Shown: positions 51,137-61,032 of the stretch, in pieces
Position numbering within the stretch: the first letter of the stretch is position 1
How the letters are laid out: every line of letters begins with the position of its first letter
Assembly: GCF_014268585.2 (NCBI RefSeq)
Contig: NZ_CP077092.1
Coordinates: 4,439,501 to 4,503,500, forward strand
Reading direction: 5' to 3'
DNA length: 64,000 nt
From: Pseudomonas iranensis
GTDB lineage: Bacteria; Pseudomonadota; Gammaproteobacteria; Pseudomonadales; Pseudomonadaceae
Notes under the pieces: model-generated
Seen by the model: only the letters and a program-made list of their open reading frames with translations
The model's database searches: none
Told to the model about the DNA's origin: nothing
Translations under genes and position numbers: made by a program

Positions 51137-51634
51137 ATGAGTCGTTATCGCCCTCCCCGCACCGCCGGCACCGCGCTGATCACCCCCGAGGGTGAAGCGC
51201 GGATGCGCGCCGAATTCCATGAGTTGTGGCATGTACGTCGCCCGCAGGTCACCCAGGCGGTGAGTGAAGCGGCGGCGCAGGGCGATCGTTCGGAAAACGC
51301 CGAGTACACCTACGGCAAAAAGATGCTGCGGGAAATCGACAGTCGCGTGCGTTTTCTCACCAAACGCCTGGAAGCGCTCAAGGTGGTCAGCGAAAAACCC
51401 AGCGACCCGAACAAGGTCTATTTCGGCGCCTGGGTAACCATCGAAGACGAAGACGGCAAGCAATCGCGCTACCGCATCGTCGGCCCCGATGAACTGGACC
51501 TCAAACAGGGTTTGATCAGCATCGACTCGCCGCTGGCCCGCGCGCTGATCGGCAAGGCACTCGACGCGGAAGTGCGGGTGCAGACGCCGACCGGCGAGCA
51601 GTTCGTTTACATCGTTGCGATTGAATACCCGTAA
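51137..51634 (+). CDS. greB: Transcription elongation factor GreB
   Basis: A 165-residue GreB, which stimulates cleavage of backtracked RNA in RNA polymerase. The coiled-coil tip with the essential acidic residues is visible in [17 protein letters not shown], and the C-terminal domain ends [20 protein letters not shown]. The N-terminal Tyr/Pro-rich SRYRPPR marks GreB rather than GreA. Thirty-four bases after the permease, possibly same transcript. Confidence 0.95.
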   Translation: MSRYRPPRTAGTALITPEGEARMRAEFHELWHVRRPQVTQAVSEAAAQGDRSENAEYTYGKKMLREIDSRVRFLTKRLEALKVVSEKPSDPNKVYFGAWVTIEDEDGKQSRYRIVGPDELDLKQGLISIDSPLARALIGKALDAEVRVQTPTGEQFVYIVAIEYP

Positions 51635-51640
51635 GTCTGA

Positions 51641-51949
51641 TCAGCGCCGAGTGATCAGGCCCTGCCGTGCAACGCGGGTGAGTTGCTTGATCATCTCCGG
51701 CGCATCGTCTGCGCTCGGCGCCTGAATCACCGCCAGATCAAAGCTGTCGGTGGCGAAACGCGCCAGCGACTCGCCGTCATCGACAAACTGGATCAGGAAC
51801 GCGGCAGGACCGCCGCTGCGACGTGGCCAGCCATCGAGATAACGCAACAGCGTCGGCTGGTGTTTGCCGCCAAGAAGGATTTTCGGGTTGCGCTGGGTGA
51901 CATGTGCCGTGATCGGCGCGGGACGTGCTGGAGGGCGTAGTGCGTTCAT
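51641..51949 (-). CDS. Small conserved protein, unknown
   Basis: A 102-residue protein from ATG 51949 (a TTG at 51970 is in frame). It reads like a small alpha/beta domain with FATDSFDLAVIQ and a C-terminal helix EMIKQLTRVARQG, reminiscent of the last part of a Rossmann-like fold, but no family can be named. Convergent with greB six bases away. Confidence 0.68.
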   Translation of the reverse strand: MNALRPPARPAPITAHVTQRNPKILLGGKHQPTLLRYLDGWPRRSGGPAAFLIQFVDDGESLARFATDSFDLAVIQAPSADDAPEMIKQLTRVARQGLITRR

Positions 51950-52152
51950 CGTGTCGTGTCTCTGCCTCAAAAGTCTGCATGGCAGGTGAGAGGCAACACC
52001 GAACCAGCGCTTTAGCGGTATTTCGAAGCCCTGTTCCGGCTTCTGACGGTAACTGTAGAAGTCACCTGGCGCCCCGCAAGTAGCTGTTTAAATCGGCGCA
52101 TGGGCAACATCCTAGAGAACGTGACCGATCAGTGTCAAGAATCCCCCGCAAC

Positions 52153-52180
52153 AAAAAAGGCCCGCGCAATGCGGGCCTTT
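52153..52180 (-). terminator. Intrinsic terminator of the DoxX gene
   Basis: AAAGGCCCGC (52156-52165) pairs with GCGGGCCTTT (52171-52180), and on the minus strand the stem runs into six T. Lies 18 bases after the doxX-like stop. Confidence 0.88.
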
Positions 52181-52197
52181 GCCTTGAGCCAGAGCCT

Positions 52198-52632
52198 TCA
52201 ACCGGCGATGGCGCGATCCGCCGAGAGCTTGCCGGCACCTTCGATCAGTACCGCGATGCTGCCAGCCAGCAGAGCCAGAGCAAACTCATAACCGTTGTTG
52301 GCCATGAACAGACCGTTGCCGATGTGCACCGAGAAGATCGCCACCAGCGAGAGGAACGCCAGACCCAGTGCCGCCGGGCGTACCAGCAGGCCGATGATCA
52401 GCGCCAGACCGGCGAAGAACTCGGTACCACCTGCCAGCGCGGCCATCAGATAGCCCGGGGTCAGGCCGATGCTTTCCATCCATTGCGCGGTGCCGGCCAG
52501 GCCGTAACCACCGAACAGACCAAAGAGTTTCTGCGAACCGTGGGCGGCGAAGATCACGCCGACAGCAATGCGCAGGACAGTCAGGCCGTAACCGGCGCGG
52601 GTGAACAGAACCTTGTTGATCAGAGAGCTCAT
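52198..52632 (-). CDS. DoxX-family membrane protein
   Basis: A 144-residue protein with four membrane helices and the family pattern RIAVGVIFAAHGSQKLFG, then GGTEFFAGLALIIGLLVRPAA. DoxX proteins are small inner-membrane proteins often linked with quinone or thiol-redox chemistry; no specific reaction can be assigned. Monocistronic with AAGGAAT before its start and a terminator after it. Confidence 0.9.
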   Translation of the reverse strand: MSSLINKVLFTRAGYGLTVLRIAVGVIFAAHGSQKLFGLFGGYGLAGTAQWMESIGLTPGYLMAALAGGTEFFAGLALIIGLLVRPAALGLAFLSLVAIFSVHIGNGLFMANNGYEFALALLAGSIAVLIEGAGKLSADRAIAG

Positions 52633-52745
52633 GGTGCATTCCTTGTTGTGCAGAAGTGTTTGTGTGTTTGGGTTGGTCGCTATATTAATCAGTTTATTTC
52701 ATGTTTAAAGCGCAAAGATTTCGCCATAACAATCGAATTTTTAGA

Positions 52746-54167
52746 TTATTTCCGTGTGACCACTTTCTGCTGCCGGGGCTCGAGCGATTCACGCTCCCGG
52801 TCGAATGCCAGGTAATACTTGTTCACGCTATTAACATAGCTGACGGCGCCCATCCCCACCTGCTCCATGGCAATGCGCTCGACCTGGAAGAACCACTGGT
52901 TGGGATTGAGGCCACGGCGGCGGGCTTCGGCGCGCATGCCCTGCACGCGCTCGGGGCCGATGTTGTACGCGGCGAGGGTGAAGGCCATGCGCTCACGCTC
53001 GTTGAGTTTCGGGCTGCTGAAGAATTTGCGGCGGATCATCGCCAGGTACTTGGCGCCGGCCTGCACATTCGCATCGAGATTCTGAATATTGCTCACGCCG
53101 ACCCGCTGCGCGGCGGACGGGGTGATCTGCATCAGCCCGGTCGGGCCGCTGCCGCTGCGAGCGTTGGGCTGCAGACGCGATTCCTTGAACGCCAGCGCCG
53201 CCAGATTGAGCCAGTCCATGTTCTGCGCGTCGGCGTGCTTCTGCAGGGTCGGACGGAGTTTTTCCAGACGCTGGCGATCGGCCTTGGCCAGCGGATTGTG
53301 CACCTGATACAGGCGCCGATAGATGCGCAGGAACGCCGCGTCTTCGTCCGACGGTTTCTTGTAACCGGTGAGGAAGCGATCGATGCTCGCGCGCAACATC
53401 GATGCATCGCGACGCACGAACCAATGCTCCTCGCCCGGCTCGCCGAGGCTCAGTTGCCGATCAAGGCGCAGCTTCGGCAGGATCTTGCCCCAGCGCTCGG
53501 CAATTGGTTGCTCGACAATGGTCAGGTGGAAAATGCCGCCCTGGACCATTTCCAGCACATCTTCGACCGCCAGCGTCGGATCGACCCATTCGATGTTGAT
53601 CGGCGCGAGTTTGTGCAGCGCCAGTTTCTGATTGAGCTGACTGACCACCTCCCCCGCCGCACTACCGGTGGGCAGCGCCAGGGTTTTGCCGGACAGTTGC
53701 TCGACCTTGGTGTAACGGCGCTGACCCTTGATGCCGACCAGCACCAGCGGCACGTTGCTGGCAATCGGCTCACTGCTGGCCACCGCGTAGCCAGATGGCA
53801 GATCGAGCAATTCACCGGGCGCGACCATATCGCCTTCGCCGCGCTGCAAGGCGCCGAGCAATTGATCCTTGGCTTTGGGAATGATCTTGAGGGTGACTTC
53901 CTGGCCGTCACGAGCATGGCCATTGAGGTATTGCTCGAACGCGCGCAGTCGGTGGTACTCGACACCGATGGCTTGGCCCTGGACCTCGCCGGAGCTGTTG
54001 CGGCTCTGATTGACCAACACCCGCAACACGCGGCTGCTGCGAATGTCCGAGAGGTCGCGAACCTTGCTCGCCGGCACGGCTTGCAGCGGCCCGGGCAGGC
54101 GCGCGACCGCCGTCATCGGCAGCAGCAACGCAGCACACAACAGCAGCAGAACCGAGGGACGATGCAT
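52746..54167 (-). CDS. Membrane-bound lytic transglycosylase MltF2-like
   Basis: A 473-residue envelope protein. Signal peptide to about MTAVA (residue 21). An SBP_bac_3-like regulatory domain occupies about 45-275 and a family 1E lytic transglycosylase (SLT) domain about 310-455. The catalytic glutamate is in ALAFKESRLQP and the SLT signature in GPTGLMQITPSAA and TLAAYNIGPERV. MltF enzymes cleave peptidoglycan to 1,6-anhydromuropeptides. By synteny with tatD and an MCP it corresponds to PAO1 mltF2. No lipobox is seen. Confidence 0.9.
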   Translation of the reverse strand: MHRPSVLLLLCAALLLPMTAVARLPGPLQAVPASKVRDLSDIRSSRVLRVLVNQSRNSSGEVQGQAIGVEYHRLRAFEQYLNGHARDGQEVTLKIIPKAKDQLLGALQRGEGDMVAPGELLDLPSGYAVASSEPIASNVPLVLVGIKGQRRYTKVEQLSGKTLALPTGSAAGEVVSQLNQKLALHKLAPINIEWVDPTLAVEDVLEMVQGGIFHLTIVEQPIAERWGKILPKLRLDRQLSLGEPGEEHWFVRRDASMLRASIDRFLTGYKKPSDEDAAFLRIYRRLYQVHNPLAKADRQRLEKLRPTLQKHADAQNMDWLNLAALAFKESRLQPNARSGSGPTGLMQITPSAAQRVGVSNIQNLDANVQAGAKYLAMIRRKFFSSPKLNERERMAFTLAAYNIGPERVQGMRAEARRRGLNPNQWFFQVERIAMEQVGMGAVSYVNSVNKYYLAFDRERESLEPRQQKVVTRK

Positions 54168-54401
54168 CCACTCTCCGAAAAGAATACGGGGCGATTCGTC
54201 GCAAAAAAGACGACATCACCGACGAAAACAGAGCGCTCTGAGCGCTGGTAAAGTGCGAGAGACTGGCACAGTGATGGCATCGTCGCCACCCCGGAGTTCT
54301 TCGCGGCCTCAACAGACAGCCATAAGTCTTTGTAGTTCTTGGCTTTTCTTATAAATCTACAGCTCTGATATGCTTTCCGGCCTTCGGCCCGAGGTAGCAC
54401 C

Positions 54402-55208
54402 ATGCAACTCATCGATATCGGCGTCAACCTGACCAACCCCAGTTTCGCCGACAAACACCAGGCCGTGCTCGACCGCGCCTATGCCGCCGGCGTCTGCCAA
54501 TTGGTGCTGACCGGCACCAGCGTCGAGGGCAGCGAGCAGGCGCTGGAACTGTGCCAGCAACTGGATGAAAGTGGCCAACGGCTGTTCGCCACCGCCGGTA
54601 TCCACCCGCATTCGGCCAGCGACTGGAACGCTGACAGTGCTCGTCGCCTGCGCAGTCTGTTGAACGAATCCAGCGTCGTCGCGGTGGGCGAATGCGGGCT
54701 GGATTTCAACCGCGATTTCTCCCCGCGCCCGCAACAGGAAAAGGTTCTCGAAGAACACCTGGCGCTGGCCGTCGAGCTGCAATTGCCGGTGTTCCTGCAC
54801 GAGCGCGATGCCAGCCAGCGCCTGCTGGAGGTTCTCAAGGATTTCCGCGATCAACTGCCGGCGGCGGTGGTGCACTGTTTCACTGGCGAGCAAAAGGCCT
54901 TGTTCAGCTACCTCGATCTGGATCTGCACATCGGCATCACCGGCTGGATCTGCGACGAACGTCGGGGCACGCATCTGCATCCTCTGGTGAAAGAGATCAA
55001 GCCGGGACGGCTGATGCTGGAAAGCGACGCACCGTATCTGCTCCCGCGCACGTTGCGGCCGAAGCCGAAAAACGGTCGCAACGAACCGGCGTATCTGACC
55101 GAAGTGCTGCGCGAAGTGGCGTTGCATCGCGGCGAGACCGAGGAAGCGCTGGCCGCACATACCACCGCGTGTGCCCGGGCGTTCTTTAAACTCCCAATTC
55201 TCACCTGA
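54402..55208 (+). CDS. tatD: TatD-family 3'-5' DNase
   Basis: A 268-residue metal-dependent hydrolase. The N-terminus [11 protein letters not shown], lacking the usual HxH, is characteristic of TatD proper rather than YcfH/YjjV. Metal and catalytic residues: [18 protein letters not shown] (Glu), FLHERDA (His), VVHCFTG (His) and LESDAPYL (Asp). TatD trims single-stranded DNA and RNA in repair and quality control. Divergent from mltF2. Confidence 0.94.
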   Translation: MQLIDIGVNLTNPSFADKHQAVLDRAYAAGVCQLVLTGTSVEGSEQALELCQQLDESGQRLFATAGIHPHSASDWNADSARRLRSLLNESSVVAVGECGLDFNRDFSPRPQQEKVLEEHLALAVELQLPVFLHERDASQRLLEVLKDFRDQLPAAVVHCFTGEQKALFSYLDLDLHIGITGWICDERRGTHLHPLVKEIKPGRLMLESDAPYLLPRTLRPKPKNGRNEPAYLTEVLREVALHRGETEEALAAHTTACARAFFKLPILT

Positions 55209-55223
55209 CTGCACACCTCCCCT

Positions 55224-55310
55224 GTGGGAGCGAGCCTGCTCGCGAAGGCGGTGGATCAGCTACAAATGGGCTGAATGACGCAGCGCTTTCGCGAGCAGGC
55301 TCGCTCCCAC
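55224..55310. repeat. REP doublet (outward type)
   Basis: REP copies 55224-55246 and 55288-55310, 41-base spacer, between tatD and the chemoreceptor gene. Confidence 0.93.
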
Positions 55311-55414
55311 ATTAGATCTCGGCATCTGTTGATTCATATCAAACTCCCGAATCTGCATAGCGGCACAATAATGGCACCTTGCCAAAACTGTTTCCGCTAT
55401 CAGAGAAGACCTCC

Positions 55415-56896
55415 ATGGGTGCCTGGCTTAGCAACATCTCGCTGAAATACAAATTCTGGGCGGTCAATGCGGTCGCCTTTGTCACCACCCTGCTGCTCGT
55501 ACTGTACGCCGTGCACCTCGAACAACAGGCCCGCAGCCATGCCGCGCAGGTGTCCGCGCAGGCGCAGGCGCAGTTGCTCATGGCCTGGCCGACCGGGCAA
55601 GCTTTGCCCAAATCCGCCCAGGTGCTGACCTTCAAGCGCGGTGAAGCGCCGCGTCTCAATGATCAACCGTTGCTGGAAATCAGCGGCAGCAACGGCTGGA
55701 ACGCCATCAATGAAATGCCGCTGTTCGGTGACGACCCGTTGATGGGCGCCGAAGTGTTCAGCCGTGCCGACGGTGAGCAAGTGGCGGTCATCGCCTATGC
55801 CCCGAGCTTGAGCCAGGTGTTTAGCGAGCGTTTCGCCAACTATGCGCTGGCGGTCTTCGTCTTGATGCTGGCAATGCTCGGCGCTTCGCAACTGCTGATC
55901 CGCTTTCTGCTCAGCCAGCTCAACACGTTGAAAGACGTGATGTTGCATGTTGAAAAAACCGGCGACCTCTCCGCTCGCGTGCCGCTGGCAGGCAAGGACG
56001 AAGTCGGGCAGATGGCCAATGCCTTCAACGCCATGCAGGCCGGTTATCAACGCGTCGTAACCACCGTTGCCAGCACCGCGCGACAACTGGATAACGGCGC
56101 TGCGCGGCTGGCCTCGAGCATGAATGATGTGCGTCACGGCATGCTCGGCCAGCAGAGCGAAACCGACCAGGCTGCCACCGCGATCAACGAAATGACCGCC
56201 ACCGTTTATCACATCGCTCAACACGCCGGCGCCACCCGCGATCTATCGAAAACCGCCGATGGCCTCGCCGGCAGCGGTCAGCAGGTGGTGGCGCGGGTGC
56301 AGCAGTCGATTGCCGGACTGTCCAGCGGCGTGCAGCAGACGGCAGAAATGATTCAACGCCTGGCCGAGGACAGTCAGAAGATCAACGGCGTGGTCAGCGT
56401 GATTCACAGCATCGCTGAACAAACCAATCTGCTCGCGCTGAATGCGGCGATCGAAGCGGCCCGTGCCGGGGAGATGGGTCGCGGCTTTGCCGTGGTCGCT
56501 GATGAAGTGCGCAACCTCGCCAAGCGCGTGCAGGCGTCCACCGACGAGATCACCGGCATGATCGCCGCGTTGCAGGCCGGCACCCGCGATGCGGTGGATT
56601 TCATGCAGGAGAGTTCGTACAAGGCCGACGACTGCGTGCAGCAGGCGCAGGAGGCTGGCGCGGCGCTGGCGGAAATCACCGGGGCGGTGGCGCAGATGCG
56701 TGAAAGCAACACGCAGATTGCCGTGGCGGCGGAACAGCAGAGTCAGGTTGCCGAAGAGATGAATCGCGCCGTGGTGAGTATTCGTGATGTGACTGAGAAC
56801 ACCGTGCAGCAGACAGTGGATTCGGCGACGACCAGTAACGAGTTGGCGACATTGGCCGGGGAGTTGAACAAGGCGATAGGTCAGTTGAAACTCTGA
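55415..56896 (+). CDS. Methyl-accepting chemotaxis protein
   Basis: A 493-residue chemoreceptor starting [15 protein letters not shown]. Helix about 13-35, a short periplasmic domain about 36-140 with no recognisable ligand-binding family, helix about 143-165, HAMP about 166-220 and a cytoplasmic signalling hairpin. The hairpin tip [19 protein letters not shown] is the CheA/CheW-binding motif near residue 355. The same gene follows tatD in PAO1. The ligand is unknown, and the small sensor region suggests an energy or metabolic signal. Confidence 0.93.
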   Translation: MGAWLSNISLKYKFWAVNAVAFVTTLLLVLYAVHLEQQARSHAAQVSAQAQAQLLMAWPTGQALPKSAQVLTFKRGEAPRLNDQPLLEISGSNGWNAINEMPLFGDDPLMGAEVFSRADGEQVAVIAYAPSLSQVFSERFANYALAVFVLMLAMLGASQLLIRFLLSQLNTLKDVMLHVEKTGDLSARVPLAGKDEVGQMANAFNAMQAGYQRVVTTVASTARQLDNGAARLASSMNDVRHGMLGQQSETDQAATAINEMTATVYHIAQHAGATRDLSKTADGLAGSGQQVVARVQQSIAGLSSGVQQTAEMIQRLAEDSQKINGVVSVIHSIAEQTNLLALNAAIEAARAGEMGRGFAVVADEVRNLAKRVQASTDEITGMIAALQAGTRDAVDFMQESSYKADDCVQQAQEAGAALAEITGAVAQMRESNTQIAVAAEQQSQVAEEMNRAVVSIRDVTENTVQQTVDSATTSNELATLAGELNKAIGQLKL

Positions 56897-56903
56897 TGGC
56901 CTC

Positions 56904-56992
56904 TTCGCGGGCAAGTCCGCTCCCACAGGGATTTTCTACAATCAACAATTGTGCGTACACCGAGCACACTGTGGGAGCGGGCTTGCCCGCGA
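56904..56992. repeat. Variant REP doublet
   Basis: Two facing copies of a variant REP (GTGGGAGCGGGCTTGCCCGC) at 56904-56926 and 56971-56992 with a 44-base spacer. Sequence differs from the main family in the inner part (GGGCTTGCCC for GAGCCTGCTC). Confidence 0.85.
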
Positions 56993-57125
56993 TGGCGTCC
57001 GCTCAGGCGACATCAATTTTTGCCATTGCCGCTATCAACTCAATAGCCAACCTTGATTCGCCGCCCTCCGCGCCCGGGCCTATTCTTCAACCATGAAGTT
57101 CAACATGGATCGAGGAGTAGCAAAC

Positions 57126-57491
57126 ATGGGCAAACGTCACCCCAACCTTCCCGCGTGGCAATGGCGCGCCTACCCGGGCAATCATCAGCATCCGACCAAT
57201 CTGGTCCTGCACTTGATTGCCGTGCCGTTGTTCATTGTGGCGTTTCTGTTGATCGTGTCGGGAGTGTTCAGCCTGAGTCTGGCCAGCGTCGCCATCGGCG
57301 TGATCGGTATCATCGCGGCGCTGGGTCTGCAGCGCCACGGCCACGGCCTGGAGGCGCAAGCCTCCGAGCCGTTCAGTGATCGCAAAGATGCCGTGTCACG
57401 TTTGCTGGTCGAGCAGTTTCTGACCTTTCCGCGGTTCTTTCTCAGCGGTGGCTGGTGGCGCGCCTGGCGTGAGCGTCACCGTCGGCATTGA
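57126..57491 (+). CDS. Mpo1-like (DUF962-type) small membrane protein
   Basis: A 121-residue protein from ATG 57126, after GAGGAG. The conserved NHQHPTNLVLHLIAVPLFI, two or three membrane helices and a C-terminal FLTFPRFFLSGGWWRAW resemble the Mpo1/DUF962 group; yeast Mpo1 is an iron-dependent dioxygenase in fatty-acid alpha-oxidation. The His pattern (HxH...H) would suit metal binding. Activity here is inference. Convergent with the thioesterase one base away. Confidence 0.7.
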   Translation: MGKRHPNLPAWQWRAYPGNHQHPTNLVLHLIAVPLFIVAFLLIVSGVFSLSLASVAIGVIGIIAALGLQRHGHGLEAQASEPFSDRKDAVSRLLVEQFLTFPRFFLSGGWWRAWRERHRRH

Positions 57492-57492
57492 G

Positions 57493-58287
57493 TCAGGCGA
57501 AGATCGTCACGGTCTGCCGACTCATGGCAATCAACTCTCCCTTCGCACTCCACAACTTCGCGGCGACATGGCCGTAGCCGTCGGCTGCGTATTCGATGTC
57601 GGCCAGGTATTGGCACCAGTCCAGCGTGCTCAGGTCGTGTAACGGCTGCACGAATTCGATGGTCCAGGTCAGCGTGCTACCCGGTGCCGGTTTCTTCAGA
57701 TACGGCAACAGCGCCGGCGGCCAGGCATCCACCAGCGCCAGCAGATGCGCCTCGTTGACCGGCTCCTCTTTGACATCCCCACGCAACCGCACCCAGCCGC
57801 CCATCAAGCGCGAGGCCGTGCCGGAGAACGGAATGCCGCCGACGCTCCAGCGCATCGCCAGATGGCGCATGAATTCCGGGGTCACGCCTTTGATGTAGGG
57901 CAGCTCCTGGCATTCGTCCCAGTGTTTCATCGTGGGCGCCGGATAGGCTTCGACGGCGACTTCCGAAGGCCGCGAGGCACCGAAGCTGCCCTGAATGATC
58001 GTCACCACCTGACCATTCTGCATGGCGCGGCCCAACACCTGGCTGACGGCTTTGCCTTCACGCAGCAGATCGACTTCGAAACTCACCGGCACCTCCGGCT
58101 CGACCGGGCCGACAAAGGTAATCGCCAGCGAACGCACCGGGCGCTCCGTCGGCACCCTGGCGCGCATGGCTTCAAATTGCAGCGCGGCCACCAGCCCGCC
58201 AAAACTGGCACGGCCCTGCCCCCATTCGGCGGGGATGGTCACTTCAGGTTGTTGGCGGACAGCATCGAGCAGATCGCAAAAGCGCAT
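57493..58287 (-). CDS. Acyl-CoA thioesterase-like protein, double hot-dog (TesB type)
   Basis: A 264-residue protein with two hot-dog halves: residues about 15-110 (GRASFGGLVAALQFEAM, then VLREGKAV-like strand pair) and about 140-262 (PALLPYL, LTWTIEFVQPLHDL, AKLWSAKGELIAMSRQ). This is the 4HBT_3/TesB-like arrangement that hydrolyses acyl-CoAs. Chain-length preference is unknown. Single gene. Confidence 0.87.
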   Translation of the reverse strand: MRFCDLLDAVRQQPEVTIPAEWGQGRASFGGLVAALQFEAMRARVPTERPVRSLAITFVGPVEPEVPVSFEVDLLREGKAVSQVLGRAMQNGQVVTIIQGSFGASRPSEVAVEAYPAPTMKHWDECQELPYIKGVTPEFMRHLAMRWSVGGIPFSGTASRLMGGWVRLRGDVKEEPVNEAHLLALVDAWPPALLPYLKKPAPGSTLTWTIEFVQPLHDLSTLDWCQYLADIEYAADGYGHVAAKLWSAKGELIAMSRQTVTIFA

Positions 58288-58417
58288 GACAACCTCGGAA
58301 AACGAGAAAGGAATGCGCGGATCTTACCCAGCCCCGGGCGGCGGCGCAGCGTCTATTCCGGTCAAATGGGCTGACAGATAGGCCTTGGCCCGATTCCTTC
58401 AAGCGACAAATCACCTT

Positions 58418-58505
58418 GTGGGAGCGAGCCTGCTCGCGAAAGCGGTCGATCAGTCGACAACGATTGCGACTGACACGGCCCCTTCGCGAGCAGGCTCGCT
58501 CCCAC
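58418..58505. repeat. REP doublet (outward type)
   Basis: REP copies 58418-58440 and 58483-58505 with a 42-base spacer, just downstream of the CHAD gene on its strand. Confidence 0.92.
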
Positions 58506-58523
58506 AGGGGAACAGAGCCATCT

Positions 58524-59285
58524 TCAGGAGTGTTTGAAACACGTCGCGCTGAGCTTCTCCAGCACTTGATCGGCCTTCAGCTCTGCCTTGATCAACCCCG
58601 CCTGCCAGGTGGCCACGCACGGTTGCAGATCGGCTTCCTGCTCGACACGCGCCAGCCATTGCCAGCAATCGTGCCAGTCGCCGAGTGCGCCTTGCGCCGA
58701 TTTCAGGCGTTTGTAAGCCGGTTTCGGCAAGCGATCCAGCTCGGGATAGGCTTCGATGCCATAGCGCACGCGCTTGATCAGCAGGCGCAGACGATGGCGG
58801 TCATGGGCGGGATCGTGCAGCGCCGCGTCGAGCTTCTGCCATTGTTTGGCCAAGCGTTTTTCAATGCGTTTACCCAGATCCTTGAGTAAGCCCTGACGCT
58901 CGGACGCGCGCAGAAACCGTGGAAATGCGTCGAGAATCATCAGCAACGAAGCCAGTTCCGCACTCGCTGCCAGCGCCGGATACGCCTCGGCCATTTGTGC
59001 CAGACGCCGCTGCGCAGCCTCGGGCTGATCATGCTCGAGCAGATACGCCGCGAGCACTTCGCGATCACGCCACGGTGTGGTCAGATCGCCCACCGCAGAC
59101 GCCGCCGCCTCCAGTTGCTCGACACCCGGCAAGCCGCGCAACGGCCGCAACAGACTGCGCAAGCGCCGCACCGTAGTGCGCAAATCATGCAACGCCTCCG
59201 GATCGGTGCGCGCAGTCAAGCGCGCCTGACATGCCAGCAGCCGCACATCCAGGCTCAAAACATGAGCCACCAAGCGATCGATCAT
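58524..59285 (-). CDS. CHAD-domain protein
   Basis: A 253-residue, almost wholly helical and basic protein. The CHAD hallmarks are conserved histidines and basic residues: LHDLRTTVRRLRSLL and RLRLLIKRVRYGIEAYPEL, with LGDWHDCWQWL near the C-terminus. CHAD domains bind inorganic polyphosphate and can target polyphosphate granules. The role here is inferred from the domain. Confidence 0.88.
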   Translation of the reverse strand: MIDRLVAHVLSLDVRLLACQARLTARTDPEALHDLRTTVRRLRSLLRPLRGLPGVEQLEAAASAVGDLTTPWRDREVLAAYLLEHDQPEAAQRRLAQMAEAYPALAASAELASLLMILDAFPRFLRASERQGLLKDLGKRIEKRLAKQWQKLDAALHDPAHDRHRLRLLIKRVRYGIEAYPELDRLPKPAYKRLKSAQGALGDWHDCWQWLARVEQEADLQPCVATWQAGLIKAELKADQVLEKLSATCFKHS

Positions 59286-59304
59286 GGGGTCTACTCCGTA
59301 GACG

Positions 59305-59394
59305 GCTGCAAGCTTCTAGCTACAAGCTTCAAGCTGAATGCGTTTGCTTCAAAGCTTGCCGCTTGCAGCTGGAAACTTGCAGCTGCTTTTTTTT
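59305..59394. repeat. Third repeat family: GCTTGCAGCT-type palindromic cluster
   Basis: GCTGCAAGCTTCTAGCTAC and CTTCAAGCT on the left, and CAAAGCTTGCCGCTTGCAGC with AAACTTGCAGCTGC on the right, form overlapping inverted repeats, followed by eight T (59387-59394). It lies between the CHAD gene and the lipoprotein gene. Distinct from the two other palindrome families in the window. Confidence 0.7.
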
Positions 59395-59671
59395 AACGTC
59401 CTGCGCGGGATTCGCGGATGTAGAAGCGGGCTTTCTCGGCTTTCTTGCTGCAGCCTTCAAAGCCTTCGAATTGTTGCTGGGTCTTGGCGGCGGTCAGCAG
59501 CGACAGCGCTTTGGAATAGCTGACGGTGCCGGCGAAGCCTTCAGCCTTGGCCAGGTCCAGTTCGTGCCAGGCCGCGTCGAGTTGGCTGCCGCAGCTGTCG
59601 CGGTACGCGGTTTTGCCGGCGCAACCGGCCAGAACCAAAGCCATCAACGGTACACAGATCCAGGCTTTCAT
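59393..59671 (-). CDS. Small lipoprotein, unknown
   Basis: A 92-residue lipoprotein. Signal peptide with lipobox LVLAGC (Cys18 from ATG 59671); GAGG lies upstream. The mature part is helical, with two further cysteines (DSCGSQL and EGCSKKA) that could form a disulfide. No family is recognised. Upstream of the CHAD gene on the same strand. Confidence 0.82.
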   Translation of the reverse strand: MKAWICVPLMALVLAGCAGKTAYRDSCGSQLDAAWHELDLAKAEGFAGTVSYSKALSLLTAAKTQQQFEGFEGCSKKAEKARFYIRESRAGR

Positions 59672-59885
59672 CACTCACACCTCAAGGTAGGTCAACAGTC
59701 GTGCAGGTAAGACGGTCAAGCGGCGAAAAAGTGCCTCGCTGACCGGGCAAACCACGTGGCGCAGAGCATAGCGCGCAAGCGTGTGCCGCGAACGAAAAAC
59801 GACGTCACCGCTTCGCGCAACGACCTTGGCGATTGAGCCGCTTGGCCGATGCGTGCATTGTGCAGGCTTGTCGGGAGGAAGTTTG

Positions 59886-60923
59886 ATGAAAAAGCGTGTC
59901 GCACTGGTGCTGGGCTCCGGTGGCGCCCGGGGCTATGCCCATATCGGCGTCATCGAAGAAATCGAGAAACGCGGTTACGAAATCGCCTGCATCGCCGGGT
60001 GTTCGATGGGCGCGGTGGTCGGCGGGATCTACGCCGCCGGTAAACTCGATGAATACCGCAACTGGATCGAGCGTCTCGACTACCTCGACGTCCTGCGTCT
60101 GGTCGACGTGAGTTTTCGCCTCGGCGCGATTCGCGGCGAAAAGGTCTTCGGGCAGATCCGCAAGATCGTCGGCGAGATCAACATCGAAGACCTGCGCATC
60201 CCCTACACCGCCGTCGCCGCCGATCTGACCAACCAGCAGGAAATCTGGTTTCAGGAAGGCTGCCTGCATCAGGCCATGCGCGCCTCGGCGGCGATTCCCA
60301 GCCTGTTTACCCCGGTGATGCAGGGCAACCGCATGCTGGTCGACGGCGGCATTCTCAATCCGTTGCCGATCGTTCCGGTGGTATCGAGCCATTGCGACCT
60401 GATCATCGCGGTCAACCTCAACGCCACCAATCAGCGCCAGTACAAGTTGCCGGTGATCGAGCGGCCAGCGGCGTTCCGTTCGCGCTTCGACAGTCTGATC
60501 AAATCCATGGGTTCGAAGTTGCCATTCCGGCGTAAACAGGCCGAGCAATTGTTGAAGCTGGAACAGGAAGCCTTGCGCGCCGAGGCGGCGGAGATCAATC
60601 CGTGGCTCGAGGGCGTCGAACCGGAAAGCCAGCAACCGGCCGCCGCCCCGGAACGCGAAGGCGCACCGAAATCCGCTACCGGTTCGTTCATCATCGATAA
60701 CGTCGGGCCGGCGTCGCTGCTGGATTTGATCAACCAGAGTTTCGAGGTGATGCAGACTTCACTGGCGCAGTACAAGATTGCCGGGTATCCGCCGGATATC
60801 CTGATCAACGTGCCGAAGCGGGTGTGCCGGTTTTTCGAGTTCTACAAGGCGCCGGAATTGATCGCGCTGGGGCGGGAGATTGCCAGTGATACGCTGGATC
60901 GGTATGAGCAGGAGCAGGGTTGA
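59886..60923 (+). CDS. Patatin-like phospholipase, RssA-type
   Basis: A 345-residue protein with a patatin domain (residues about 5-200): oxyanion GSGGARGYAHIG, nucleophile Ser in AGCSMGAVVGG, and catalytic Asp in LVDGGILNPLP. The C-terminal 140 residues are helical and specific to the NTE/RssA-like bacterial subgroup. It probably hydrolyses phospholipids or lysophospholipids in the cytoplasm. ATG 59886 follows GGGAGGAAG. Confidence 0.92.
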   Translation: MKKRVALVLGSGGARGYAHIGVIEEIEKRGYEIACIAGCSMGAVVGGIYAAGKLDEYRNWIERLDYLDVLRLVDVSFRLGAIRGEKVFGQIRKIVGEINIEDLRIPYTAVAADLTNQQEIWFQEGCLHQAMRASAAIPSLFTPVMQGNRMLVDGGILNPLPIVPVVSSHCDLIIAVNLNATNQRQYKLPVIERPAAFRSRFDSLIKSMGSKLPFRRKQAEQLLKLEQEALRAEAAEINPWLEGVEPESQQPAAAPEREGAPKSATGSFIIDNVGPASLLDLINQSFEVMQTSLAQYKIAGYPPDILINVPKRVCRFFEFYKAPELIALGREIASDTLDRYEQEQG

Positions 60924-60958
60924 TCTGATGCGGATTTTTCGGAGTATTTGATGGCCTC

Positions 60959-61023
60959 TTCGCGAGCAGGCTCGCTCCCACATTTGAAATGCATTCCCCT
61001 GTGGGAGCGAGCCTGCTCGCGAA
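60959..61023. repeat. REP doublet (inward type)
   Basis: Two facing REP copies, 65 bases overall, between the convergent patatin and kdpE genes. Confidence 0.94.
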
Positions 61024-61032
61024 AGCGTCAGC

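Noticed and set aside
54113..54454. 113-codon minus-strand frame between mltF2 and tatD
   Set aside because: Cysteine-rich chance frame spanning the divergent promoter region and the mltF2 signal peptide.
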